Shown piece after piece: positions 11,640-21,933 of a stretch of DNA of 64,000 nt. Origin of the DNA: Gnetum montanum (taxonomy: Eukaryota; Streptophyta; Gnetopsida; Gnetales; Gnetaceae); NCBI GenBank assembly GCA_015680685.1, contig MNCI01023966.1, positions 30,978-94,977 of the forward strand, given 5' to 3'. The notes under the pieces were generated by a model. The model worked only from the letters and a program-made list of their open reading frames with translations, did no database searches and had not been told where the DNA came from. Made by a program: the position numbers and the translations under genes. The stretch's first letter is position 1, and every line of letters starts with the position of its first letter.

Positions 11640-13190
11640 GATGTCATCAAGGATCCCCTTATTGAAGTTCCTATAGCAACATATAGTGGCAAGGCAAAAA
11701 CATTAAAACTTAGTTCTTTGTTAGAGCCTCAACATGCCCAAAACATCACAAACGTGCTTAGCAAAAACATCAAGGTGTTCACATGGTCTTATGAAGACAT
11801 GCCAAGCCTAGATCCTCATGTAATGTAACACAACATAATCCTCAATCCTAGCATAAAACCAGTCAAGCAAAAATTTGGCAAGGTTAGGCTTGAGATGGCA
11901 TTGGAAGACATCAATGAAATCACTAAGATCTACAAAGCCAGTTTCATTTAGCCCATTGACTATGCAAATTGGGTCTCCAACATCATGGTTGTACCCAAGA
12001 AAAATGAGAATATATGCATTTTCATAGACTTCTAAGACCTAAACAAGGAAACCATTAAAGATGAATTCCCATTGCCTAGTATTGACCAATTGGTTAATAC
12101 TATGACTGGCCATGCCTTGTTGTCCTTCATAGATAGGTTGTTGGTGTACAACCAGATTTGGATCAACCCAAAGCACCATCTCAATACTATCTTTATGACC
12201 CCTTGGGGTACATTTTCCTACACCATGATGCCTTTTGGGCTTAAGAATGCAAGAGTGACTTATTAACAAGCCATTGAATACATCTTTAGAGATTATTTAT
12301 TAGGTCTACTCAATGATTACATTGACAATATAGTGGTTAAGTCCAAAGCATCACACAACCATGCAGGTAACCTAGGTCTTGTACTCAAATGGTTTCTAAA
12401 GCATGAACTTAGGTTAAGCCTTAAGAAATGTGTCTTTAGCATCAAGACAGGACACGTGCTAGGTTTCATAGTATCTGAAGTAAGCATACATGTGGATCCT
12501 AATAAAGTTAAGGCCATCATCAACTTAGCACCACTGGCCAACCTTAAGGATCTAGGAGGGTTACAAGGTACGTTGCAATTCATATGATGATTTATCACAT
12601 GGTTAACTGATAAGTTTCAGCCAATGTAAAACTTGCTTAAAAAAGGGATCCACTTTGAGTGGAAAACTAAATGCTAAGAGGCATTTGACAACCTTAAATA
12701 GGAGTTGGCTCAACTTCCAATGGCCTACCCTCCACAAGGAGACAAACCATTCTACACCTACCTTGCTACCTCAGATGCATCCATTGCTTCTTTATTTTGC
12801 CAAAAGTGAGATGATGGTACAAAGGTCTTGGTATACTACCTAAGCCATGCATTAGTTACCTATGAAGCAAAGTATATCAATGTGGAAAAGAATTGCCTCA
12901 CCTTAGTATTTGTACTTAAGAAGTGGAGGCACTATCTTTTCTGTAGCCAAGTCAACATCATCTACAAAAGCAATGTACTCTAAGCCATTACAATGAATAT
13001 CTAAGAGAGTAGTCATATTGCATATTGGAAAGCAATAACCATAGAGTTTGACCTGCATTACATTTCACAAGCATCAACCAAAAGTCAAGCAATAGCCACA
13101 TAACTCATGGCTTCCCTAATCGATGATCAAGCAATGATAGATCTAGAATCTCTGGATAAACATGTCACTAGCATAAGTGCCTAACAACTT
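11640..13190 (+). pseudogene. Reverse transcriptase and RNase H remnant (Tat-like pol)
   Basis: The + strand frame shows the ordered gypsy RT blocks: NWVSNIMVVPKKN and DF*DLNKETIKDEFPLP (11970-12075), MTPWGTFSYTMMPFGLKNA (12195-12251), YIDNIVVKSK (12318-12347) and LGFIVSE (12461-12481). The catalytic YxDD is YIDN because the codon at 12327-12329 is AAT. RNase H follows, with YLATSDASIASLF near 12760-12800 and EKNCLTLVFVLKKWRHYLF near 12885-12945. In the element it would copy RNA into DNA. Frame is kept over long stretches (12072-12266, 12333-12587) but with many stops. Confidence 0.85.
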
Positions 13191-13580
13191 CAAGGTATTC
13201 TCACACTTTGATGGAATTTCATCCTCTCAAGGAGGTAGTATTGCTACAGTAATTAGGTTCCCCTCCAGGGAGACCCAACCCTTCACATATCATTTTACAT
13301 TCCCTTGCACCAATAATGTGGTGAAGTATGAGTGTCTCCTCTAAGGTATCCTAGCAGCTCACAACCTAGGAATACAAAACGTAGTGATCTGAGGTGATTT
13401 GAAATCAGTTTTCAACTAAGTTACTGAGGTTTACACTTGTAGAGCCCAACACTTGCAACCTTATTGTGACCTGGCAAAGCACTTTCTCAAGCCATTTCCA
13501 ACTACTAATGTCTAGCATATCCCTTAGAACGAAAACACCATTGTCGATGCATTAGCGATGTTATCCTTAAGCATCACCCC
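13190..13580 (+). pseudogene. Second RNase H-like domain (Tat-lineage hallmark)
   Basis: After the connection domain, the frame reads FPCTNNVVKYECLL, GILAAHNLGIQNVVI, GDLKSVFN, then HIP*NENTIVDALAMLS at about 13300-13565. This is the arrangement of an additional (archaeal-like) RNase H: N.AEY-type motif, GDS-type motif and final DALA motif. In Tat elements it follows the degenerate first RNase H. Stops at 13341, 13390 and elsewhere make it non-functional. It is the main reason for placing the element in the Tat group. Confidence 0.7.
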
Positions 13581-13699
13581 TAAAATGTTTCATGAATTGC
13601 CTATTGTGGTAGCAAATTGCACTATACATGTCACACAAACAATCGACATTGCATCCATAGCCTTAGTAAGCACAATCTACACAGTAGAGTGGTACAAGG

Positions 13700-14930
13700 A
13701 CATCAAATTGTACCTTCAATAAGGTGAACCTTCATAGCATCTAACCGCTTCCCAAAAGGATGTAGTGCAAAAATGATCGTGGTTGTATGTCATCATAGGT
13801 GATAGCACCTTATGCCATAGATCCTACAATGGCATACTCTTGACCTGCATTAGTGACAATGAAGCACATATGATCGTTGAACAAGTCCATGAGGGATTTT
13901 GTGGAGGCCACATAGCACCTAGGGTAATGGTAATGAAAATCAAATGCTTAGGCTACTATTGGCTATACATGGAGCACGATTACGTCTTCAAGATCAAGAC
14001 ATGTGACACATGTCAATGGCATGGTAACTTGATGCATGTGCTACCCAGTAAACTGCATACACCGCAAATCACATGGTTGTTCCAACATTGGGACCTAAAC
14101 ATCATATGACCAATAACATCTACGTCCTCTACAAGTCATAGCTTCATCATAATTGCAACTAAGTATTTTACGAAGTGGGTTAAAGTTATTCCCCTTAGGA
14201 AGACTACATTGCAACAGGTCTGCAAATTCATACTTGATAACATAGTATTCCATTTTGGTTTACCCATGATCATAGTCATAAATAATGGGCCAAATTTTAG
14301 TAGTGCTGAGACCAAAGCATTTTGCAAATGCTTTTAAATCAAAAATTCCCTCTCATCGTCCTACTACTCGTAGGAAAATGGCCAAGTAAAGGCAAAAAAT
14401 AAGTTCATTGTCAATCTTCTGAAGAAGATGCTTAGTAGTAGCAAGAAATGATGGCACGGGCAGCTAACCTACACACTATGGCCCTACTGCACAACACAAA
14501 GAACTACAATAGGTAAGATTCCATATAGTTTGACTTATAGGTTTAAAGCCATCTTGCCTCTTGAATTGTAGGTCCCATCGCTCTGTGTAACCCTCTCAAG
14601 CTTCATTGATGAGGTGCAAAACAATGAGTTGAGAATCATGGATTTTAACTTAATAGAGGAGGAGAACATACAAACACTTAGTCAAATTGAGAGGTACCAA
14701 AAAACACAATGGTTGAAACACCATAACAATTATCATCAATGCTTGATTAAGAAATGGAACTTAATCCTCAAGATCATTCGTGAACCCATAGATAAATTCT
14801 TAGCCAACTAGGAAGGGCCTTTATTGGTCATCAAGACTTATGACAATAGGGCATTCAAGCTTGCTGACCATGATGGCAAAGAATTTGCCAATTTTTTGAA
14901 CCACTCAGACCTAAGCCCATACTACACATA
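13700..14930 (+). pseudogene. Integrase remnant (Tat-like pol)
   Basis: The zinc-binding HHCC part is visible as VHEGFCGGHIAPRVM with a later CDTCQ (about 13885-14015). The core has WDLNII at 14089-14106, VINNGPNF at 14272-14295 and ENGQVKAKNK at 14374-14403. The three acidic residues of the catalytic triad are all replaced: Asn at 14098-14100, Asn at 14284-14286 and Lys at 14389-14391. The C-terminal part runs to about 14930 (DGKEFANFLNHSDLSPYY). In the family, integrase inserts the cDNA in the nucleus; this copy cannot. Confidence 0.8.
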
Positions 14931-14949
14931 GCATGTAGCATCTCATCAA

Positions 14950-15420
14950 TTACAAAACAAGGTAAGTAAAGTCCACTATGACTATACACTAGCAAAGCAT
15001 TCATCCACTATGACGTTAAACTGGTAACCAAACCTCTAGTCCACCATGACTATAAACTGGCACAACAATAGTCTGCTATGACTATAAATTGGCATAGACA
15101 GTGTACTACAACATTAAATTAGCATCCACATCCGTTGTCTACTATGACACTAAACTGGCATAGCTCATCCGCTATGATGCTAAACTAGCACAGACCACCC
15201 GCTATGATGCTAAACTAGCACAACTCATCCTTGCATCATGACATTAAACTAGCACAACATTCATCATCTACTACGATGTTAAACTAGCACTCAATAGTTT
15301 ACTAGGACTATAAACTAGCACATCATAGTTTGCCAAGACCTTAAGCTATGCCCACGGTCTACTAGAACCCTAAACTAGCACAGCATACAGTCTACTAGGA
15401 CTTTAAATTAGGTTTGTAAT
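14950..15420. repeat. Degenerate tandem array of about 33 bp units
   Basis: At least twelve imperfect units share the core CTATGAC.NTAAACT.GCACA, for example around 14975, 15005, 15045, 15075, 15110, 15145, 15175, 15210, 15240, 15300 and 15365. It sits between integrase and the 3' LTR, a place where Tat elements are known to carry tandem repeats. Not a CRISPR: units are joined without unique spacers and are diverged. Confidence 0.75.
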
Positions 15421-16813
15421 TCAACACACATAGTTCTACAAACAAACAAGTGACAATACTTCCAACTCCATGCCATATGCCCACATCTTATGGGTGGGGT
15501 AGGGGCCACTGCAATTCTAGGATGGATTTCCTATCATCAAACAAAGCCTCTAGAACATTTGCGGCATCACCGCCCTCCAACATTTTGCTGATCTTCTGAA
15601 AATGCCCTTGGAAATTTTGCTAACCTTCTAGAGCTCTTACCCCAGCCACAAGCACTACTAGCCCCAAGCCACACCAGTAACATTACTGGCCTTGGGTATT
15701 TTATTATTTCTTTGAGCTCTCATCATCAACACAACCCTTTTGAGTAGTGGCAACATTAGGGCCCTCATCATCTCACTGACTTTGTCGAGCTCTTATCATT
15801 TCTTGGGCACTTGTCTTCAATGTGGTTGCTAGAGCTTTTGCAACCTTCTCACTTTGGCACCTACACTTGTTTTCTTGCAGCGGATCCTCAAGCTCTTACA
15901 ACTAGTCCAACACTCGTGGCTCTTGCAGCACCCTTGAATCTAGTAGTTTATCTTATTTCATGTTGTGTGGTTGTTTTCTTGTTTTCTCTATGTTGTGTTT
16001 GCAAGATGAAGCCCTAGAGGTGGTTGTGCAGAGATGAATCTCATCACAGTGGCAAGTCACTAGATTGCTCTATGCATGATTAGACTAGCCAAGCCACTCA
16101 AGAGTACACATCCCTAGTTATAGCCTACTTGCATTTACCAATTTACTTTGCATTTTCCTACCTTCCCTTGCATCACCGAGCTTGCAACCCTTCCAATGCA
16201 CATGGCACCCTCTTTACGTCAATCAGAAAACCCATAATGGATGTAATGCAACTCATCCTATGGGAAGCCTCTGTGGGCTGGTCAAAGCCTAAAAAAATGT
16301 AATGCAACTCATCCTAGGGAGAAAACACCTATCTTATAGGTATGATGTGATTACACTAAAGCCAAGGTTGTTAGGTGGCACGCAACCCAGTTGATGAAAA
16401 GCATCCTGTAGCTAGCATCTCACAATGTGCAAAACCCAAAGAAGGTTCATCGTAGCCACAAAAAAGAAAAGAAAAATAAGGAAAAAACATGTCACCATGA
16501 AAAAATAGTAGAACTCCAATTTTACAACTGGTCCAACCTTGAATTTGCATTAACCTTCTCATAAGTACTCTGACAAGAGCTCACACTTTTAGTGGCAAGC
16601 CATCCTGGTGCTATGGACACTAACTCTCTCATAAGCATTCCAACAAGAGGTCATTGTTATGGTGATAAGCCATCCCTGGTGCCACATCTTACAGTATTAC
16701 ACTATTTGCATTTCATTCCCTTGTTATCCCCTAATGCATTCCCTACATCCTTTATCTCTAGCATAACATCACCCTTAGCACTCTTGAGCATGGTAAAGTG
16801 ATGTTTGATTAGG
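15421..16813. other. Spacer between tandem array and 3' LTR
   Basis: No gene recognised. The 68-codon ORF 15811-16017 is hydrophobic and Cys-rich but has no family resemblance. Two local duplications are visible: ATGTAATGCAACTCATCCTA at about 16239 and 16297, and a block of about 55-60 bp at 16554-16610 repeated at 16627-16683. Confidence 0.5.
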
Positions 16814-16826
16814 TACTGAGGAGGGA
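16814..16826 (+). other. Polypurine tract of the Tat-like element
   Basis: The purine-rich TACTGAGGAGGGA directly precedes the LTR start TGTTGG at 16827. In LTR elements this tract primes plus-strand DNA synthesis. Confidence 0.65.
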
Positions 16827-18576
16827 TGTTGGTGCTAGGCCTACTGTGATGTTTTGCATTCTTTGTCAACGTCTCTTGAGCCACTCCTCCAGACATTGGG
16901 GCTAATGAAACACCACCAAATTTGGGCTCTTGGGTCTTAACTATGAATTTTCTAAGTTTCAAAACTTGGAAAATTATTTCTAAGTGTTGAGACTATGCTC
17001 TCCACTGTTGGGACTACACTCCAGAGCATAGCCAGTGTAGTTGGCATAGACAGCCAAAATTTGCAAATTTTTCTAAGTGTTGACAGCAACTACAAACGTT
17101 TCTAGGTGTTTTGACTATGCTCTCCCTATTGAAACTACATTCTAGAGTGTAGTCAGCGTAGTCAACAAAAAAATGACTAGTTTTGCAAATTTGCCTAAGT
17201 GTCAAGACAGAGGTTGTTAGGCTAGCTTGGGATGAGAAAAGAAGTTCAGCAGATTTTCTAACTTCTGAGGGTATGCTCCTTACTACACTCCAGAGCATAG
17301 TAGGTGTAGTCTACACAAGGTCATCAATTTTTGCCAGATTTTTCTAAGTGTTAAGGCTATGCTTTCCCTACCAGGACTATGCTCTAGAGCGTAGCTAGTG
17401 TAGTCTGCGGTAGGCCTTATCTTTTGGCAAAGCTTGTCTAACTGTTAGACTATGATCTAGAGTATAGTTAGTGTAGTCATGTAGAACTACCTTTAGAAGC
17501 CTCTAGAACTCAACACCAACTTCTTAGCTCCAACATTCCTTTGGAAAGTAAGATCAACAATTTGTATTTCATTTGCACTCCCCCTGTGCCCCCAAAATTG
17601 TACCTACGCTTGACACCACTTAAGAGAGAGGATAGTATAGTACTAGAGCGTAGTCTTCAAAACTACACTATTTTGCATTATTTTTTGGTACTTTGCAATC
17701 TTTCTAACATTCACATTTGTAGTCTTGGTAGTGTAGTCATAGTCTAGTAGTCTCATAGGGTCCATTGAAGCACACCAGTAGAACACCATTTTCTTTAGTG
17801 GGAGTGTAGTTGGGGCTATCATAGTCCCAACTATCCCTCTGCCATGTGGCACCTGATCCACAACTCATGCTAACCCTAAGCCCTATAAATACCCCAATGT
17901 TCCACATTTTAGGGATTGGCAAATCTAAAGTAAGGTTAACATTTTGAAGCAATCACTTGGCATTCTAGCATTTGGCAAACCTAGATAACACTTGGCATTT
18001 TCTAGCAGACATCATTGCACACCATCGTAGCATCATTGCACATCACCTAACACATCACTAATCACTACAAACCTGTAGGCTCAGACTTCATGGCAGATGT
18101 CAATTCTCATAGCTTGGACACCTTGAGATTGTGACTATACTACCTACTATGCTTGTTTGTACACTACGTACCTCCTAAACGTTTCTTTGTAGTTAACTAT
18201 GCTCCTTCCCATTTGGGGTGATCCTGCTCTCTCCCTCGCTTACATTTGGCGTATTTCTTAACATTTTCTTTCACATTCTAGCATTCTATTTGCATTTTTG
18301 TTGTTTTTACATATTTTGGAGCATTTGCATCCTCATTTTGCATTGTAACCCTTACCTACACTCACCCCTGTGGGCACCATAGACATTGTAAACATTGTAC
18401 AAATCCTTGACACTCATTTCATCGTAACACCCGTAAGTCCCAATTTGATCGACAAGACCATTCTAGACACCTAGCCTCCATTCCTAGTGGGTTGTTGAGT
18501 GGATGTGGGGTCAAGGTTGTGTGATTGTGGACCTCTCAATGTACCATTCTAGCCTCCAACATTTTTGGTTGCTACA
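16827..18576 (+). repeat. 3' LTR of the Tat-like element (1750 bp)
   Basis: Starts TGTTGG after a polypurine tract and ends CTACA at 18572-18576. The last 704 bp match the 5' LTR fragment at 1-739 with many substitutions. A TATA-like CTATAAATACCCC is at 17882-17894. Upstream of it, between 16990 and 17480, are five imperfect copies of a box in which GACTATGCTCT faces AGAGCATAGTC, able to form stem-loops. ORFs inside it on either strand are not genes. Confidence 0.85.
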
Positions 18577-18867
18577 TCTTAAAGAACTGCAACTTCATAA
18601 GGCTTGCTTTATTAAATGGCTAAATTATGCTAATATTTCTTTCCCTCCTTCTTAAACTTCTTAAGAAGCTAAAACTTTAGGATCATTCCCTAACGCACAC
18701 TAATTAAATTGCCATAGCTAAACTAGGAATTTATTGAACATATTTACAAGAAAAACCACAAATCTTTTTTGAGGAAACTTTCTATCAAACTTAAGATTCG
18801 GTGGTATAAAAACCTCATTCCTAAGAAACAGTAATGAAAAACTGTACCAGTGAAATCATAGCATAAG
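18577..18867. other. Flank of the Tat-like element
   Basis: AT-rich sequence after the 3' LTR. The minus strand may continue the reading frame at 18868-19470 here with more stops. No other signal seen. Confidence 0.4.
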
Positions 18868-19470
18868 CTACTCAGTAGAAGGGAAGCCAATGGTCAAAGG
18901 GATCCTTTTAGGAATCCTCTTGTCTAGGGTTCTATCATTCTTAATTTTTGTTGTAACCCAAGATTTCTTCTCTTTGTCTTGTTTAATTGGTATTTTCACT
19001 TCCTTAGCCCCCATGTTTTTCTTTGTAGCATTATTATGCAAATCTATCTCCTTCACTCCTTGCTTAGCTTGTACTAGCCCATAATACAATTGTTGTTTAT
19101 CCAATAGATTACTAACTTGGGCCAAGAAAAGGATTTTCATATCATCCCAACTTGAAACATTGTTGCTTAGCAAGTTTGAATATCAAATTTGATCCATAAC
19201 CTTTAAATTTGCTACAAAAAACCCACAAGCTTGATCTTGGTGTTGAATATTTGCGTGAGCTAAAGTTACTAATAAACCAGACAAAAAAGGTAAACTTCTT
19301 ACCCTTTTGGTTTTTACTCCACTACTTGTTCCAAACTCAAAAACCTTTTTTTGCTCTTCTTCTAATGAATAACCAATCTTAAGATCAAATAATTTTAAAT
19401 CTTCTAAAGTACCAGTCTATTTAGTCATGAATTGAAAAATAGTATCTAATTTCTTTCAAGCCCTCCTAGC
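18868..19470 (-). pseudogene. Unrecognised long antisense reading frame
   Basis: One minus-strand frame stays almost open for about 200 codons, with stops near 19185 and 19425. It begins with a mixed region containing LEEEQKKVFEFGTSSG, continues with a hydrophobic-helical part (GLLVTLAHANIQHQDQACG and VSSWDDMKILFLAQVSNLL) and ends in a very basic tail rich in Lys (ATKKNMGAKEVKIPIKQDKE). I do not recognise the family. The profile (helical core, basic tail) would suit a nucleic-acid-binding structural protein, but this is only an impression. It lies between the Tat-like LTR and an inverted-repeat element, so it may belong to another old element. Confidence 0.4.
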
Positions 19471-19562
19471 AACAAAAGAACTATTTGGTATGCTAATGTA
19501 ATGAACTTAGGTAACTATATTCATGTCCTCCTTCTAACATTGAAAGAACTGTTGGCAATGAT

Positions 19563-21933
19563 TTGGGACCACCAACGTTGGGGGCCTCCTAGTCTTGTGA
19601 CCTTTGGGATCAATGGATCGAATGTGTTCTTCAAACAAGTTTTAGGTGCTTACCAGTTTATGGCAACACCAACGCCCAAATACCTCCAAATAGACCTAAT
19701 GGTTATGAAAAAAACTAAACATGAGTATGTGTTTATTGTTATGAATGTTGAAATGGTTGGGTTGTGTATGAAACTATAATTGGCTATCATAAAAGAAATT
19801 TAGCTAACTTTTTCAAATACCATCTATTGTTGAAGATTCCTATTTTGTCCAATCACTTAGTTTATATAGTGCCTATAGTACATTACTTCTAACAAATAAA
19901 ATTTCACAAAACCATTTGAACACAATTTTTCCAGTCTAATCCTAATTTTTCCTAGAGAGAAAGTTCCACAAGAAAACTCTAAATAGAGTGAGATTCATAA
20001 ATTTTAAGTTAACTCGACAAGAGCATCATGTGGTTTCTCAAGATATGTGAGTTTAGCTCCAAAAAACCTTACATGTAAGGCTATGACAATCTTATTGTGT
20101 GGTGCTTCTAGCACTAGTTGGGCATGTGTGCTGATAGTAAGCGGACATGGTTGGTTGCTAGGAGTAGTGATGGGTTTCTATGGTACAACATAGAAAATGG
20201 AATTGTACTTGTAATCCAAATGGTATTATCGCTTGTAAATTAATTTTATTTGTTCACACATTGCTAGTTATGTCAGTTATGCACACATCTCCTGGAATAT
20301 TTCATAATTTTATCACTTCAATGGTGGATATTATATGATATTATTCCATTCTTTAAACAAGCTACTTTAGGTTATTGCAAAGGCTTGTTGTTTCTTTTTG
20401 GTTCAAGGCAACTTCTACGACACATGGAGGCAAGCAAGTATGAAAAGAAGTTTGAAAGGCTTGTTAAATATGCAAGATATATATAGAACAAGTGTTAATT
20501 ATAATTTTTAATATCAATGGTAGTTATACCATGTTGGTTGTAACTTCCCTTAGTGGTTGCAACCGAATGTTAATTTTCCATGAAGTTGTAACCATCAAAC
20601 AATATACTTTTCAGTTATAGCTTCTTAGTCTTCATGATGGTTGTAGTAACTAGACACTTGTTAATTATGGTTATAACTCCATGGGGGGTTATAACTAATT
20701 ATCATTAATTCATATGATGATTATAACCAACCCCATAATGTTTATAACTTGCCTTAACTTCTCATGATGTTTGTAACCATCTTGAAGCCACTATAAATAG
20801 AGCTTCAAGGGTAGAAGTTGGATTTGATAGGATATTAAGGAGAAGAGATTGAAGTTTCTAAGATGACTTACTAATTTATAAATTTTGCTACTTTTTTTTA
20901 ATCTTGTGAGTTCATTTCTTCTCATTTTGTTTTAGTTACTTAGATAATGGTTTAGATAGTATTGTGCTTGGCATTTAATTTTGGGATTTTTTCCTAGGTT
21001 GATTTTATAGCTCTATGTTTGCACAATATTATACTTCTATTAATATTTTCCATAGAAGAGATTATGTTGTTGAAAATCCTTAAGAGTAATTTAATAGTAA
21101 TGTATTAACCAAATTTCCTATTTTGACCATAGAGAATCTAGGAAAATCTTTGATACTCTAATGGGATTGAAATAGCTTCTTTATTTTTAAAGTGTATGGC
21201 CTTGGTATTTCAATCTAGAAATTGTCAAAAAAATTTAAAGCTCTATTGAATGCAATCTTTGACAACTATTAACTACCCAAAATAAAGAGTCATACTTTGT
21301 AGTTTATGGAGTAATTTTTGGTAGTATAATAAGATTGTCTTTATGAAATTGCTTGTTTAGCTTAGAAGATTTGGATAATTCATAGATATTGAATTAAGAA
21401 TAGCTTTATTACAAAGTATTTTCTCATGTCAAATTATCTTGCTTAAATATTTGAGATTTCACATAAATCTACTTTCTTTTCTTTCTCTTTCTAAGTCCAT
21501 TGAATCTCACTATATTTCTAGTTTTCTTGCAGAACTTTCTCTCTAAAGGAAATTAGGAGTAGATTGACAGAATTGTGCTTAACTATTTTTACAAAATTTT
21601 ATTTGTTACAAGTAACATACTATAGGTACTATATAGACTAAGTGACTAGACAAAATAGGAATCTTCAACAACTCAAAGTATTTGATAAATCTAGCTAAGT
21701 TTTTTTTTATGATAGCCTATAGTTTTCTACACAATCCAACCACTTCAACATTCACAACAGCAAACACATACTCACATCTAGTACATTTCATAACTATTGA
21801 GTTTATTTGGAGGTATTTGGGCCTTGTTTTTGCCACAGACCAACAAGCACCTACACCCTATTTGAAGAACACCTTTGATCCCATGATCCTGAAGGTCACA
21901 AAATCGTGAGGCTCCCAACATTGGCAGTCCCAA
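19563..21933. mobile_element. Inverted-repeat (foldback-like) element, 2.4 kb
   Basis: The arm 19563-19998 reads as the reverse complement of 21501-21933, about 435 bp each at roughly 80-85 percent identity by eye. Outer ends begin TTGGGAC and CCAACGTTGGG. The interior (about 1.5 kb) has no transposase ORF. It has several GGTTATAACT-like words (20530-20780) and a TATA-like CTATAAATAGAG at 20792-20803. ORFs 19501-19779 and 21682-21909 lie in the arms and are the same sequence in opposite directions. No clear target-site duplication was found. It could be a non-autonomous DNA transposon or two fragments of one repeat in opposite orientation. Confidence 0.6.

Larger units (their letters stand above)
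1..18576 (+). mobile_element. Giant decayed Tat-like Ty3/gypsy LTR retrotransposon
   Basis: The first 739 bases match the end of the block 16827-18576, which defines an LTR pair; the window begins about 1.05 kb inside the 5' LTR. Between the LTRs, in + order, are gag, aspartic protease, RT with RNase H, a second RNase H-like domain and integrase. The second RNase H after the ordinary one is a known mark of the Tat group (Ogre, Retand and relatives). The internal region is about 16 kb, far longer than a standard gypsy element, because about 6 kb between protease and RT carries an antisense gene and about 1.9 kb of repeats separates integrase from the 3' LTR. All domains are broken by stops, so this copy cannot move by itself. 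Its outer target-site duplication cannot be checked because the 5' end lies outside the window. Confidence 0.85.

Noticed and set aside
14950-15420. CRISPR-like array
   Set aside because: Units are diverged, follow each other without unique spacers and lie in a plant retrotransposon.
21682-21909. 75-codon + ORF and its counterpart at 19501-19779
   Set aside because: They are the same inverted arm read on opposite strands; coding in both directions is unlikely.
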